In this document: positions 44,280-52,798 of the stretch, in pieces
How the letters are laid out: each line of letters opens with the position of its first letter
Numbering within the stretch: position 1 is the stretch's first letter
Assembly: GCF_002741055.1 (NCBI RefSeq)
Contig: NZ_CP016809.1
Coordinates: 5,744,501 to 5,808,500 of the forward strand
Source of the DNA: Paenibacillus ihbetae
GTDB lineage: Bacteria > Bacillota > Bacilli > Paenibacillales > Paenibacillaceae
Direction: 5' to 3'
DNA length: 64,000 nt
The notes under the pieces: model-generated
The model's input: the letters and a program-made list of their open reading frames with translations, nothing else
What the model was told of the DNA's origin: nothing
Database searches by the model: none
Made by a program: the position numbers and the translations under genes

Positions 44280-45164
44280 ATGTCCAATCGAATTTTGATT
44301 ACACCCGAACAGCTGGAGCAGGTCTCAACCCAGTTCGCGCAGTCCGGACAACAAAGTCGAGAGATTGTCGATCGTCTATCGCGAAGCATTCTTGAGATGG
44401 AGAGCCAATGGGAAGGAATGACGCGGGAACGGTTCTACGGGGATTATCAACAGGCCAGAGCAACCATGAACAAATATCTCGAATGCCTTCAGACGATCTC
44501 GACGGATCTGAAGCAAATCTCGGTGAAGTTCCGGACGACGGACGAAATGATCAACGGAGCGGGAGCTGTTCCTGCCGGAGGAGTTGGAGCAGGAATCCTG
44601 GCAGGCACTGCAGGAGCAGCAGGTGCCGCAGCGTTAGCGGGATCGGCAGGATCGGGAGCTCTAGGCATGACGGCAGCTGCGAACGGCAAACCGGCAGGAG
44701 TCCAGTCTGCCAGTGCAGAGGACCTACTGGATAAGGCGCTCAAAGGCGTAGAAGCGGAAGGCAGCGTCGTTAAAAATGAAGAGAATGGTCTGTATACCAA
44801 AGCCATTACCGGCAGCGCAAGCGCGAATTTAACCGAAGGCGCAAGTGCCAGCGGCGCCGTGGTGGAAGCCGGTTACGAGAATGATTACGTGCAAGGCTCC
44901 GTCAGCCTGGTGAAGGGCGAGCTGGAGGCATCGGTGAAGGACGGCACGTTGAGTCTTGGTGCCGAAGCAACGCTGAATAAATACGAAGGCGGGGTCAAAA
45001 TTCCGCTGCCTTTTACGGACAGAGAGCTCCATATCGGCGGTTCCGCTTCGCTCGGCACGGTCGGAGCGTCGGCAGAGGTCGGGAAGAGCGGCTTGAAGTT
45101 CCATATACCGCTGGGTCCGGGGGCCAGTCTCGTCGGAGTCGGGGGTTCCATATCCGTCAAGTAA
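44280..45164 (+). CDS. WXG100-domain protein with C-terminal beta-rich extension
   Basis: The 294-residue protein begins with a WXG100 helical hairpin (ITPEQLEQVSTQFAQSGQQS, with the turn SQWEGMTRERF, W44-E-G46), the export module of type VII secretion substrates. A Gly/Ala-rich stretch (about 105-150) leads to a C-terminal part of repeated short strands (SASANLTEGASASGAVVEAG, VQGSVSLVKGELEASVKDG, ELHIGGSASLGTVGASAEVG). No toxin active site is recognised. ATG 44280 gives the normal WXG100 start; TTG 44241 would add a tail without a ribosome site. Two small genes follow closely. Confidence 0.85.
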   Translation: MSNRILITPEQLEQVSTQFAQSGQQSREIVDRLSRSILEMESQWEGMTRERFYGDYQQARATMNKYLECLQTISTDLKQISVKFRTTDEMINGAGAVPAGGVGAGILAGTAGAAGAAALAGSAGSGALGMTAAANGKPAGVQSASAEDLLDKALKGVEAEGSVVKNEENGLYTKAITGSASANLTEGASASGAVVEAGYENDYVQGSVSLVKGELEASVKDGTLSLGAEATLNKYEGGVKIPLPFTDRELHIGGSASLGTVGASAEVGKSGLKFHIPLGPGASLVGVGGSISVK

Positions 45165-45181
45165 AGGAGGAGTGCCGTACA

Positions 45182-45382
45182 ATGAGCGGTAAGCAGCAGC
45201 GTTTTAAATACATAATGATCGTCATTGCCATTGTCGGCATACTGGGCACGGTGATTCCAAACCTGCTCGAGACCGATTATGCGGCCGCAGAGAAAGCCGT
45301 AATCTGTATTTCCTATCTCCTGGGAGTTCCTCTTGTCGTATTTGTCGTATATAAAATCGGTAGTAGATTAATGAAGGGTTGA
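45182..45382 (+). CDS. Small two-helix membrane protein of the WXG100 cassette
   Basis: The 66-residue protein has two hydrophobic helices (YIMIVIAIVGILGTVIPNLL and VICISYLLGVPLVVFVVYKI) with short polar ends. AAAGGAGG precedes the ATG, 17 bases after the WXG100 gene. In such loci a small membrane protein next to the cargo is often the immunity protein or an export helper; which one it is here is not known. Confidence 0.8.
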   Translation: MSGKQQRFKYIMIVIAIVGILGTVIPNLLETDYAAAEKAVICISYLLGVPLVVFVVYKIGSRLMKG

Positions 45383-45387
45383 TGATC

Positions 45388-45741
45388 ATGGAAACGCAAA
45401 TGGATCAGCGAATGAATCAAGAGCATCAGGGGCAAGGAGAGAAACATTTGCTTCCGATCGGATCGGTGGTCAAGTTCAAGGATTGGGATCAAACGCTGAT
45501 GATCTACGGAAGAATGCAGAACGACTCGAAGACGCTGAAGCGTTGGGATTATGTTGCCTGCTTCTACCCGCATGGCAATCTGACGAAAGATTCCAATATC
45601 TTTTTTAACCATAAGGATATTTCCGAAGTCGTGTTTACGGGTTATATCAATGATGAGGAGATCGCTTTCCGGGACGCTTTGCTTGAGGGGATCGAGAAAG
45701 CGGATAAAGCTGCTGCAGCGGCGGCAGATCAGGATAAATAA
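45388..45741 (+). CDS. DUF4176 protein (type VII secretion accessory)
   Basis: About 117 residues. After a Gln/His/Glu-rich head comes the DUF4176 pattern: LLPIGSVVKFKDWDQTLMIY with GRMQNDS, WDYVACFYPHGNL, NIFFNHKDISEVVFTGYIND and EEIAFRDALLEGIEKA. DUF4176 proteins occur beside LXG/WXG cargo genes of Firmicute type VII secretion, where they assist export. ATG 45388 has AAGGG 9 bases before it; ATG 45382 overlaps the previous stop. It ends the cassette before a terminator. No EssC or other machinery gene is in the window. Confidence 0.88.
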   Translation: METQMDQRMNQEHQGQGEKHLLPIGSVVKFKDWDQTLMIYGRMQNDSKTLKRWDYVACFYPHGNLTKDSNIFFNHKDISEVVFTGYINDEEIAFRDALLEGIEKADKAAAAAADQDK

Positions 45742-45760
45742 GATTTGAAGCGAAACGTAT

Positions 45761-45804
45761 AGCTGTCTGGGCGCATTAAAGGATGCGTGCGGGCAGCTTT
45801 TTTT
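45761..45804 (+). terminator. Terminator after the WXG100 cassette
   Basis: AGCTGTC pairs with GGGCAGCT, with an inner CGCAT/ATGCG stem, then seven T. Directly after it the phrase TTTTTTAAGCTCCG recurs about three times (45806-45858). Confidence 0.85.
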
Positions 45805-45972
45805 GTATTTTTTTAAGCTCCGTTTTTTTAAGCTCCGTTTTTATAAGCTGCGTCTTTTGATCAAGCGGCTGTTCCGTATATTTGGATAATGGAATGGGTA
45901 CTAAATGTTGACTTATGGGCAGGTGGATTGGGCAAGTGTGGATTTGGATTTATTGCTTTTTCAGAAAATTTC

Positions 45973-46046
45973 ACAAAAAAACAAAACAAAAATCTTTGTT
46001 TATTTTTGAAAACAATCTATTCAAAAACAAACAAACATGTTAAGAT
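45973..46046 (+). promoter_or_regulatory. Probable RhaR (DeoR-type) operator region
   Basis: TTTTGAA (46004-46010) and TTCAAAA (46020-46026) form an inverted repeat. Around it the motif AAAACAAA/CAAACA repeats, and TTTGTTTATTTTTG (45995-46008) is inverted against CAAAAAAACAAAAC (45973-45986). Such A-rich phased sites fit DeoR-family repressors. TAAGAT at 46041 may be the -10 of the rha operon. Confidence 0.5.
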
Positions 46047-46094
46047 GAGGGCAAAACCAAAGCAATCGAAGATGAATCGGAGGGGAAGTTTTTC

Positions 46095-48164
46095 ATGGTA
46101 CAAAGCTTATGGGAACATTCGAAGGCGCAGCAGGCGCAGAACACGCGCGAGGAGCTCGTATACCGCTCGAATCTGATCGGCGCGGACCGCCGTGTCTGCA
46201 ATTGGGGCGGGGGCAACACGTCAAGCAAAACAACGATTAAGGATTTCCGCGGCAAAGACGTTGAAGTCATGTATGTAAAAGGAAGCGGTTCCGACCTGGC
46301 CACGATGAAAGCCGGCAATTTCACAGGTCTGCGGATGGAAGACATCCGACCGCTGTTTGAACGCGAGTCGATGACGGATGAAGAAATGGTCGCTTATCTC
46401 GGCCACTGCATGGTTGATGCCAAGGACCCGCGGCCTTCCATCGAAACGCTGCTGCATGCTTTCCTTCCGTTTCCGCATGTGGATCATACCCATCCGGACG
46501 CCATTATCAGCTTATGCTGCGCACATAACGGCAAAGAAATCGCGCAGGAAATTTTCGGAGACCGGTTCGTATGGGTGCCTTATGTACGTCCAGGCTTCAC
46601 CCTCTCTAAGATGATTGCCGAGGGCGTGCTCGCCAATCCGAAAGCCGAGCTCGTATTGATGGAGAAGCACGGCCTTGTTACCTGGGGAGATACATCCGAA
46701 GCATGCTATGCCCAAACGATACGGATTATTAGCGAGGCGGAGGCTTATATCGAGGCTCGGATCGATGACAGCAAGCTGTTCGGTGGACGGAAGTTTGCCC
46801 CGCTGCCTCCGGACGTCCGCAGACGCATTGCCGGCGAGATCATGCCTGCGGTTCGCGGAGCGGTGAGCGACAGCAAGAAAATAATCCTGACCTTCGACGA
46901 TCAGGATGACGTGCTGGATTTCGTATGCGGCAGCGATTCGCCGAAGCTGTCTCAGGTCGGTGCAGCTTGTCCCGATCATCTGGTTCATACGAAGGTGGTT
47001 CCGCTCTTTATCGATTGGACGCCGGATGCGGATGACGCCCAAGGGCTGCAAGAGAAGCTGGTAGCTGGAATTGCGGCGTACAAGGAGCAGTATCAGGCTT
47101 ATTTTGAACGGAACCGGCACGATGGGGATGTCATGTTTGAAGCCGCACCGCGCGTTATCCTCATCCCGGGGCTCGGCATGATTAATACCGGCAAGAGCTG
47201 GGCGATGTCCCAGGTCAGCGGCGCGCTTTACCACCGTGCCATTGCGGTGATGCGCGGAGCGACAGCGCTGGGTGAATTCGTCTCCCTGAGCGAAAATGAA
47301 TCCTACAACGTAGAATATTGGCCGCTGGAGCTTTACAAGCTGACCCTTGCTCCGGCCGAGGCGGAATTCTCCCGGCAAGTGGCGTTCATAACCGGCGGTG
47401 CCGGCGGCATCGGCAGCGCAGCGGCTCGCAGGCTCGTCGCCGAGGGGGCGCATGTCGTGCTGGCCGATTTGAATCTGGAAGGGGCGCAGAAGGTTGCGGA
47501 AGAGCTTAACGCTGCATACGGCGATCACCGGGCCATTGCCGTTAAGATGGACGTGACCGACGAATCCGCGGTACAGCTGGCGTACCATGAAACTTCCTTG
47601 ACCTACGGCGGTGTCGATATCATCGTGAACAATGCGGGTCTGGCGACATCCAGTCCGCTCGATGAGACGTCGTTGAAGGAATGGAACCTGAATATGAATG
47701 TACTGGGGACAGGATATTTCCTCGTGGCCAGAGAGGCCTTCAAACTTATGAAGGTTCAAGGCATCGGAGGCAGCATGGTGTTCATCGGCTCGAAGAACTC
47801 GATCTATGCCGGCAAGAATGTGACCGCCTACAGCTCCGCCAAAGCGCTGGAGGCGCACTTGGCACGCTGCATCGCGGCCGAGGGCGGAGAGTACGGCATC
47901 CGGGTCAATACCATTTTGCCGGATGCAATTCTGCAGGGCTCGGCGATCTGGAACTCGAACTGGAGAAACGAGCGGGCGGCCGCTTACGGCATCGAGCCGG
48001 ATCAGCTCGAGGAGCATTATCGCAAGCGCACTACGCTGCTGGTTAATATTTATCCGCAGGACATCGCTGAAGGCATCGCCTTCTTCGCATCGTCGAAATC
48101 CTCAAAGACTACCGGCTGCATGCTGACGATCGACGGCGGGGTTCCTGCCGCATTTACTCGCTGA
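46095..48164 (+). CDS. rhaEW: Bifunctional rhamnulose-1-phosphate aldolase / lactaldehyde dehydrogenase
   Basis: The 689-residue fusion has an N-terminal class II aldolase domain (to about 420; NWGGGNTSSKTTIKDF, the metal histidines in VDHTHPDAI and VLMEKHGLVTWG) and a C-terminal short-chain dehydrogenase (about 428-689; VAFITGGAGGIGSAAARRL, IIVNNAGLATSS and YSSAKALEAHL as the Y-x-x-x-K site). It splits L-rhamnulose-1-phosphate to dihydroxyacetone phosphate and L-lactaldehyde and oxidises the aldehyde to L-lactate. The layout equals B. subtilis RhaEW (YuxG). TCGGAGGGG precedes the ATG. It heads the rha operon. Confidence 0.95.
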   Translation: MVQSLWEHSKAQQAQNTREELVYRSNLIGADRRVCNWGGGNTSSKTTIKDFRGKDVEVMYVKGSGSDLATMKAGNFTGLRMEDIRPLFERESMTDEEMVAYLGHCMVDAKDPRPSIETLLHAFLPFPHVDHTHPDAIISLCCAHNGKEIAQEIFGDRFVWVPYVRPGFTLSKMIAEGVLANPKAELVLMEKHGLVTWGDTSEACYAQTIRIISEAEAYIEARIDDSKLFGGRKFAPLPPDVRRRIAGEIMPAVRGAVSDSKKIILTFDDQDDVLDFVCGSDSPKLSQVGAACPDHLVHTKVVPLFIDWTPDADDAQGLQEKLVAGIAAYKEQYQAYFERNRHDGDVMFEAAPRVILIPGLGMINTGKSWAMSQVSGALYHRAIAVMRGATALGEFVSLSENESYNVEYWPLELYKLTLAPAEAEFSRQVAFITGGAGGIGSAAARRLVAEGAHVVLADLNLEGAQKVAEELNAAYGDHRAIAVKMDVTDESAVQLAYHETSLTYGGVDIIVNNAGLATSSPLDETSLKEWNLNMNVLGTGYFLVAREAFKLMKVQGIGGSMVFIGSKNSIYAGKNVTAYSSAKALEAHLARCIAAEGGEYGIRVNTILPDAILQGSAIWNSNWRNERAAAYGIEPDQLEEHYRKRTTLLVNIYPQDIAEGIAFFASSKSSKTTGCMLTIDGGVPAAFTR

Positions 48165-48208
48165 TCAGACAGAAGGCAACAAGCTGGACTCCTTGGTGAA
48201 GCATCCAG

Positions 48209-48254
48209 GCCGTACAGGCACGGCCATGAAAGGAAGCAGGGGCTTGTCCCCTGC
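48209..48254 (+). repeat. Two hairpins between rhaEW and rhaA
   Basis: GGCCGT-ACAGGC-ACGGCC near 48209-48226 and GCAGGGG-CTTGT-CCCCTGC at 48236-48254. Neither has a T run, so they are more likely RNA-stabilising or processing stems. Confidence 0.55.
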
Positions 48255-48289
48255 GGACCTTATCTTTTTATGAGGCGGGAGGTACCAAG

Positions 48290-49546
48290 ATGAGGCAGGA
48301 TATTGCACGGAATTATGAAGAGGCGAAGAAGCAGTATGCTTCCCATGGCATCGATGTGGACCGGGCGCTTGCCGAGCTCTCGGACATCAAAATATCCATT
48401 CACTGCTGGCAGGGAGACGATGTGCGCGGCTTTTTGTTCCGCGACCAGGAATTGTCGGGCGGCATCTCCGTTACGGGCGAGTATCTGGGCGCCGCACGCA
48501 CACCGGAAGAGCTGCGGGCCGATCTGACCAAGGCGATGTCCATGATACCGGGGACGCACAAGGTCAATCTGCACGCCATTTATGCGGACACGGATGAAAG
48601 CGTTGACTTGGATCAATTGGAGCCTAGACATTTTCAAAAATGGGTGGATTGGGCGAAGGAGCAGGGCATCGGTCTGGACTTTAACCCAACGTGCTTCTCC
48701 CACGACAAGTCCAAGGACGGCTTTACGCTAAGTCACCCGGATCCGGAAATCCGTCAATTCTGGATTGACCATTGCAAGGCTTCCCGGCGGATCGGCGCCT
48801 TTTTCGGCGAGCAGCTGGGGCAGACCTGCGTCACGAACATATGGGTGCCTGACGGCTACAAGGATGTGCCGGTAGACCGGCTGGCTCCAAGACAGCGGCT
48901 CAAGGATGCGCTGGACGAGATTTTCGCCGAAGAGCTGAATCCGGCATGGAATCTGGATGCGGTTGAGAGCAAGCTGTTCGGTATCGGTTCGGAGGCGTAT
49001 GTCGTCGGATCCCATGAGTTTTACATGGGGTACGGAATGCGCAATAACAAGCTGATCTGCCTGGATGCGGGGCATTTTCACCCGACGGAAGGAATCGCGG
49101 GGAAGCTGTCATCCTTGGCATTGTTCACGGACGGCATTCTGCTTCATGTGAGCCGCCCGATGCGCTGGGACAGCGATCATGTCGTGATTATGGATGACGA
49201 GCTGCTGGAGATCGGCAGAGAGCTTGTCCGGAATCATTTGCTGCACACGACGCATATCGGTCTGGATTTCTTCGATGGCAGCATCAACCGAATTGCTGCC
49301 TGGGTGATCGGAACGCGCAATACGATCAAAGCGCTGCTGAAAGCAAAGCTGGAACCGACCGAGAAGCTGAAGCAGGCGGAGCTGGATGGCGATTACACCA
49401 CACGCCTGGCCTTAATGGAAGAGTTCAAATCGTATCCGTTCGGAGCTGTCTGGGATTATTACTGCGAGAAGATGGGCGTGCCCGTTCGGGAAGAATGGCT
49501 TGCCGAAGTCAAGCGTTATGAGCAGGATGTGCTGCTGAAGCGGTAA
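48290..49546 (+). CDS. rhaA: L-rhamnose isomerase
   Basis: The 418-residue metal-dependent isomerase converts L-rhamnose to L-rhamnulose. It shows [16 protein letters not shown] near the N-terminus, [73 protein letters not shown] (metal Asp/His) and [20 protein letters not shown]. The length is that of RhaA. GGCGGGAGG lies before the ATG. It is the second gene of the rha operon. Confidence 0.97.
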   Translation: MRQDIARNYEEAKKQYASHGIDVDRALAELSDIKISIHCWQGDDVRGFLFRDQELSGGISVTGEYLGAARTPEELRADLTKAMSMIPGTHKVNLHAIYADTDESVDLDQLEPRHFQKWVDWAKEQGIGLDFNPTCFSHDKSKDGFTLSHPDPEIRQFWIDHCKASRRIGAFFGEQLGQTCVTNIWVPDGYKDVPVDRLAPRQRLKDALDEIFAEELNPAWNLDAVESKLFGIGSEAYVVGSHEFYMGYGMRNNKLICLDAGHFHPTEGIAGKLSSLALFTDGILLHVSRPMRWDSDHVVIMDDELLEIGRELVRNHLLHTTHIGLDFFDGSINRIAAWVIGTRNTIKALLKAKLEPTEKLKQAELDGDYTTRLALMEEFKSYPFGAVWDYYCEKMGVPVREEWLAEVKRYEQDVLLKR

Positions 49547-49654
49547 AGGGCTGCGGCATGCTGCTGCAATCGGTATAGCCAAACTACGGATCGAAACGGT
49601 GAATAGCGTTTTCGATAAAATATCTAAAGCGGGACCAGAAGGAGGCTTGGGACA

Positions 49655-51136
49655 GTGAGCGTTCTTGCGTTTGACTTAGGAGCAAGCAGCGGCAGAGCGA
49701 TGCTCGGGCGGCTGAACAGCCGGGCCATCGAAATGAAGGAGATCCACCGGTTCCCGAATGATCCGGTTCGCATCGGAGACCGGTTTCAGTGGGATATTCT
49801 AAGGCTGTATCACGAGATTAAGCAGGGATTGCTCCGGGCAAAAGGGGAACAGGAACTGCCCGCCAGCATCGGCATCGATTCGTGGGCGGTCGACTTCGGC
49901 CTCCTGGACGCCCGGGGCGAGCTGCTCATGAACCCTTACCACTATCGGGATCCGGCCACGGAAGGGGTCATGGAGCGGGTGTTCCGCGAAATCCCGCCTG
50001 CCGAGATCTTCAGCCGGACAGGAATTCAATTTCTTCCGTTCAATTCCATTTACCAGCTCGTTTCCATTCAGCAGTTAAGGCCGTTTCTGCTTCAGGAAGC
50101 CGGCAGCTTTCTGATGATTCCCGATCTGCTCCGGTATTTCCTTACCGGTGAGATGGAAAGCGAGTTTACGAACGCCACGACGACCCAGCTGTACAATCCT
50201 GCAGCCCGCGGGTGGGACGAGGAATTACTGCGGAAGCTGAACCTGCCTTCATCCATATTTCATTCCGTGCTTCAGCCGGGAACGCTCGCCGGCAAGCTTC
50301 GTGAATCCGTAACCGGCGAGCTCGGTCTTCCTCCGATACCGGTATATACGGTTGCGGAGCATGATACCGCCTCTGCCGTCGCAGCCGTTCCGGCGCTGGA
50401 ACGTTCCTTCGCTTATCTGAGCTGCGGAACCTGGTCCCTGATGGGGACGGAGGTTGAGAGACCGGTCCTGACCGAAAGGGCAAGGGAGCTGAACTTTACG
50501 AACGAAGGGGGCGTCTACGGCACATTCCGCCTGCTCAAAAATATCATGGGGCTGTGGATTTTGCAGGAAGCGAAGCGTTCCTGGGAGCTCGAGGGCGTAT
50601 TGTACTCGTATTCCGAATTGGTTATGATGGCAGAAGCGGAGCCTGCATTCGCCTGCTTTATCGATCCGGACGATCCGGTATTTTTGCCGGCCGGAGACAT
50701 GCCGAAGCGGATCAGGGAATATGCAGCTCGAACCAACCAGAAGCCGCCGCAAACCCCGGGCGCAATCGTACGTTGCATAATGGAGAGCTTGGCCCTTCGT
50801 TACCGGCAGGTGCTGGAATTGACCGAGGAGCTGTCCGGTCAAGCCTTCAAGGGTCTGCATATGGTCGGCGGCGGCATTCACAACGAGTCGTTGTGCCAGT
50901 GGACGGCGAATGCGATCGGCAGGCCGGTTTGGGCCGGCCCTGCGGAAGGCAGCGCCGTCGGCAATATGGCGGTGCAATGGATTTCGCTTGGCGAGCTTTC
51001 GGATATTTGGGAGGCTCGTGCCGTGATTAGAGACTCCTTCGAGGTTCGCGTATATGAGCCTGCGAATATCCCGTTATGGGAAGAAGCCTACGGTTTGTTC
51101 AAACAAAGAACCGGAGGGAACACAATACAACAATAG
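49655..51136 (+). CDS. rhaB: Rhamnulokinase
   Basis: The 493-residue FGGY-family kinase phosphorylates L-rhamnulose at position 1 with ATP. Motifs are LAFDLGASSGRAMLGRL (phosphate 1), SIGIDSWAVDFGLLDARGE, TEFTNATTTQLYN-like SEFTNATTTQLYNPAARGWD, VAEHDTASAVAAVP, YLSCGTWSLMGTE and LHMVGGGIHNESLCQWTANA. GTG 49655 follows AGAAGGAGG. It lies third in the operon, and the rhaR gene starts 19 bases after it. Confidence 0.96.
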   Translation: MSVLAFDLGASSGRAMLGRLNSRAIEMKEIHRFPNDPVRIGDRFQWDILRLYHEIKQGLLRAKGEQELPASIGIDSWAVDFGLLDARGELLMNPYHYRDPATEGVMERVFREIPPAEIFSRTGIQFLPFNSIYQLVSIQQLRPFLLQEAGSFLMIPDLLRYFLTGEMESEFTNATTTQLYNPAARGWDEELLRKLNLPSSIFHSVLQPGTLAGKLRESVTGELGLPPIPVYTVAEHDTASAVAAVPALERSFAYLSCGTWSLMGTEVERPVLTERARELNFTNEGGVYGTFRLLKNIMGLWILQEAKRSWELEGVLYSYSELVMMAEAEPAFACFIDPDDPVFLPAGDMPKRIREYAARTNQKPPQTPGAIVRCIMESLALRYRQVLELTEELSGQAFKGLHMVGGGIHNESLCQWTANAIGRPVWAGPAEGSAVGNMAVQWISLGELSDIWEARAVIRDSFEVRVYEPANIPLWEEAYGLFKQRTGGNTIQQ

Positions 51137-51155
51137 TAAGGATGAGGGCGGTATC

Positions 51156-51932
51156 ATGCTGGTTGCTGAACGATATGAGAAAATTGTACAGTTGGTCAAC
51201 GAGAGAGGAAGCATCCGTGTTGCGGAACTAAGCCGGATATGCGGCGTGACGGAGGAGACGATTCGCCGGGATTTGGACCGGCTGGAGGAATCGGGACGCC
51301 TGCGCCGTTCGCACGGGGGCGCGGTCAGCGTGAAGGATCAACCGGAAATTCATCGGTCGCAACCGGAGGTGCCGTACGCGGAACGGGAAATTATGAATGC
51401 GGCGGAGAAGCAGCGGATCGCGGAGGAGGCGGTAACGTTAATATCGCCGAACGACCGGATTCTGCTGGATGCGAGCTCGACGGCGTGGTATATGGCCCGG
51501 ATCATTCCGGATATCCCGTTGACCGTGCTGACCAACTCCATCAAGGTGGCGGCAGAGCTTAGCGCCAAGGAGAAGGTGCAGGTCATCTCGACCGGCGGCA
51601 TTTTGGCCCATCGCTCGTTGTCGTTTGTCGGGCCGCTTGCGGAGCGGTCGCTCGATGCGTATTACGTGGATAAAGCGTTTCTCTCCTGCAAAGGCGTTCA
51701 TTTGGAACGGGGGCTCAGCGAATCCAATGAGCTTCAGGCCAGAATCAAGCATAAAATGATCGGGATGACCGATCAGGCGATTGTCTTGGCCGATGCCAGC
51801 AAATTCGGCGTCCAGGCATTTACCCAAGTGGCCGATCTGTCGCAGGTTCACATGATCATCACGGACCGCCGGCTGCCGGGTCACGAGGCTGAGCCTTATC
51901 AAGCGCTGGGCATCTCGATTCGATCGGTGTAG
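51156..51932 (+). CDS. rhaR: DeoR family regulator of rhamnose genes
   Basis: The 258-residue repressor has the DeoR helix-turn-helix at about 18-40 (IRVAELSRICGVTEETIRRD with the following DLDRLEESGRLRRSHGGA) and the sugar-phosphate-sensing DeoRC domain with ILLDASSTAWYMARIIP, TVLTNSIKVAAEL, VISTGGILAHRSLSFVGPLA and a C-terminal VLADASKFGVQAFTQVADLS. The start is ATG 51156 with GGATGAGGGCGG upstream. By position it controls rhaEW-rhaA-rhaB and itself, releasing DNA in the presence of a rhamnose metabolite. Confidence 0.9.
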   Translation: MLVAERYEKIVQLVNERGSIRVAELSRICGVTEETIRRDLDRLEESGRLRRSHGGAVSVKDQPEIHRSQPEVPYAEREIMNAAEKQRIAEEAVTLISPNDRILLDASSTAWYMARIIPDIPLTVLTNSIKVAAELSAKEKVQVISTGGILAHRSLSFVGPLAERSLDAYYVDKAFLSCKGVHLERGLSESNELQARIKHKMIGMTDQAIVLADASKFGVQAFTQVADLSQVHMIITDRRLPGHEAEPYQALGISIRSV

Positions 51933-51968
51933 TCGTGGTCGGTCTGTTCCTTACGGCCTACAGTATTC

Positions 51969-51992
51969 AGTCCCCCGCAAGGGGGGCTTTCT
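51969..51992 (+). terminator. Terminator after rhaR
   Basis: AGTCCCCC-GCAA-GGGGGGCTTTCT, a 7-8 bp GC stem with a short T run. Confidence 0.7.
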
Positions 51993-52060
51993 CGATCATT
52001 CGACTCGGCCTGAGTCATTTTTTTATACATCATAATGTGTGCTAAGCGGGGTGGAGGAGT

Positions 52061-52798
52061 TTGAAAATATCATTATTTGTCACATGCCTCAGCGACGCTT
52101 TGTTCCCGCGGGCGGCTGAGTCCATGACCCGGCTGCTGGCGAAATACGGCGTTAAGCTGGAATTTCCGGAAATTCAGACCTGCTGCGGTCAACCGGCCTT
52201 TAACAGCGGGTATTGGGACGATGCGCGAACTTCTGCGCGCACGATACTCGATGCATTTGAAGACAGCGATTTTGTCGTTGCCCCTTCGGGCTCGTGCACG
52301 TATATGATTCACCATTATTCGGAGCTGTTCAAGGGAGATGCCGAATACTTGGAGAAAGCGAAAGCGCTTCAATCCAAAGCCTATGAATTTTCGCAGTTCC
52401 TGGTCGACGTCATGGGCATCACGGATGTAGGCGCTTATTTTCCGCACAAGGTTACGTATCATCCCTCCTGCCACGGCAGCCGCCTGTTGGGCATCAAGGA
52501 TGAGCCGATTCGCCTGTTGAACGGAGTGAAGGGTTTGGAGCTGGTTCCGCTGCCTTATGCGGAGGATTGCTGCGGCTTCGGAGGAACCTTTGCCGTGAAG
52601 ATGGCCGACATTTCCGGTGCGATGGTAACCGAGAAGAGCGACCACGTGCTGGAAACGGAAGCCGAAGTGCTTGTCGGCCTGGATATGGCATGCCTGCTGA
52701 ATATTGCGGGCAACCTGCGGCATCGGGGAGAAAAGGTGCGGGTGATGCATCTGGCTGAGCTGCTGTATGAGGGGGTGAGCGTCCATGAGCGCAGCTGA
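52061..52798 (+). CDS. lutA: Lactate utilisation protein LutA (Fe-S subunit)
   Basis: The 245-residue protein has two CCG domains as in heterodisulfide reductase/GlpC relatives: TCCGQPAFNSGYWDDA at about 41-56 with SGSCTYM, and SCHGSRLLGI with DCCGFGGTFAVKMADI at about 190-205. With LutB and LutC it oxidises L-lactate to pyruvate. TTG 52061 is the start, with GGTGGAGGAG 4 bases before it. It overlaps lutB by 14 bases. The operon follows rhaR by 128 bases, so the lactate made by RhaEW feeds it. Confidence 0.95.
   Translation: MKISLFVTCLSDALFPRAAESMTRLLAKYGVKLEFPEIQTCCGQPAFNSGYWDDARTSARTILDAFEDSDFVVAPSGSCTYMIHHYSELFKGDAEYLEKAKALQSKAYEFSQFLVDVMGITDVGAYFPHKVTYHPSCHGSRLLGIKDEPIRLLNGVKGLELVPLPYAEDCCGFGGTFAVKMADISGAMVTEKSDHVLETEAEVLVGLDMACLLNIAGNLRHRGEKVRVMHLAELLYEGVSVHERS

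Noticed and set aside
46512..48017. A 501-residue minus-strand frame
   Set aside because: It is antisense to rhaEW, whose coding is certain.
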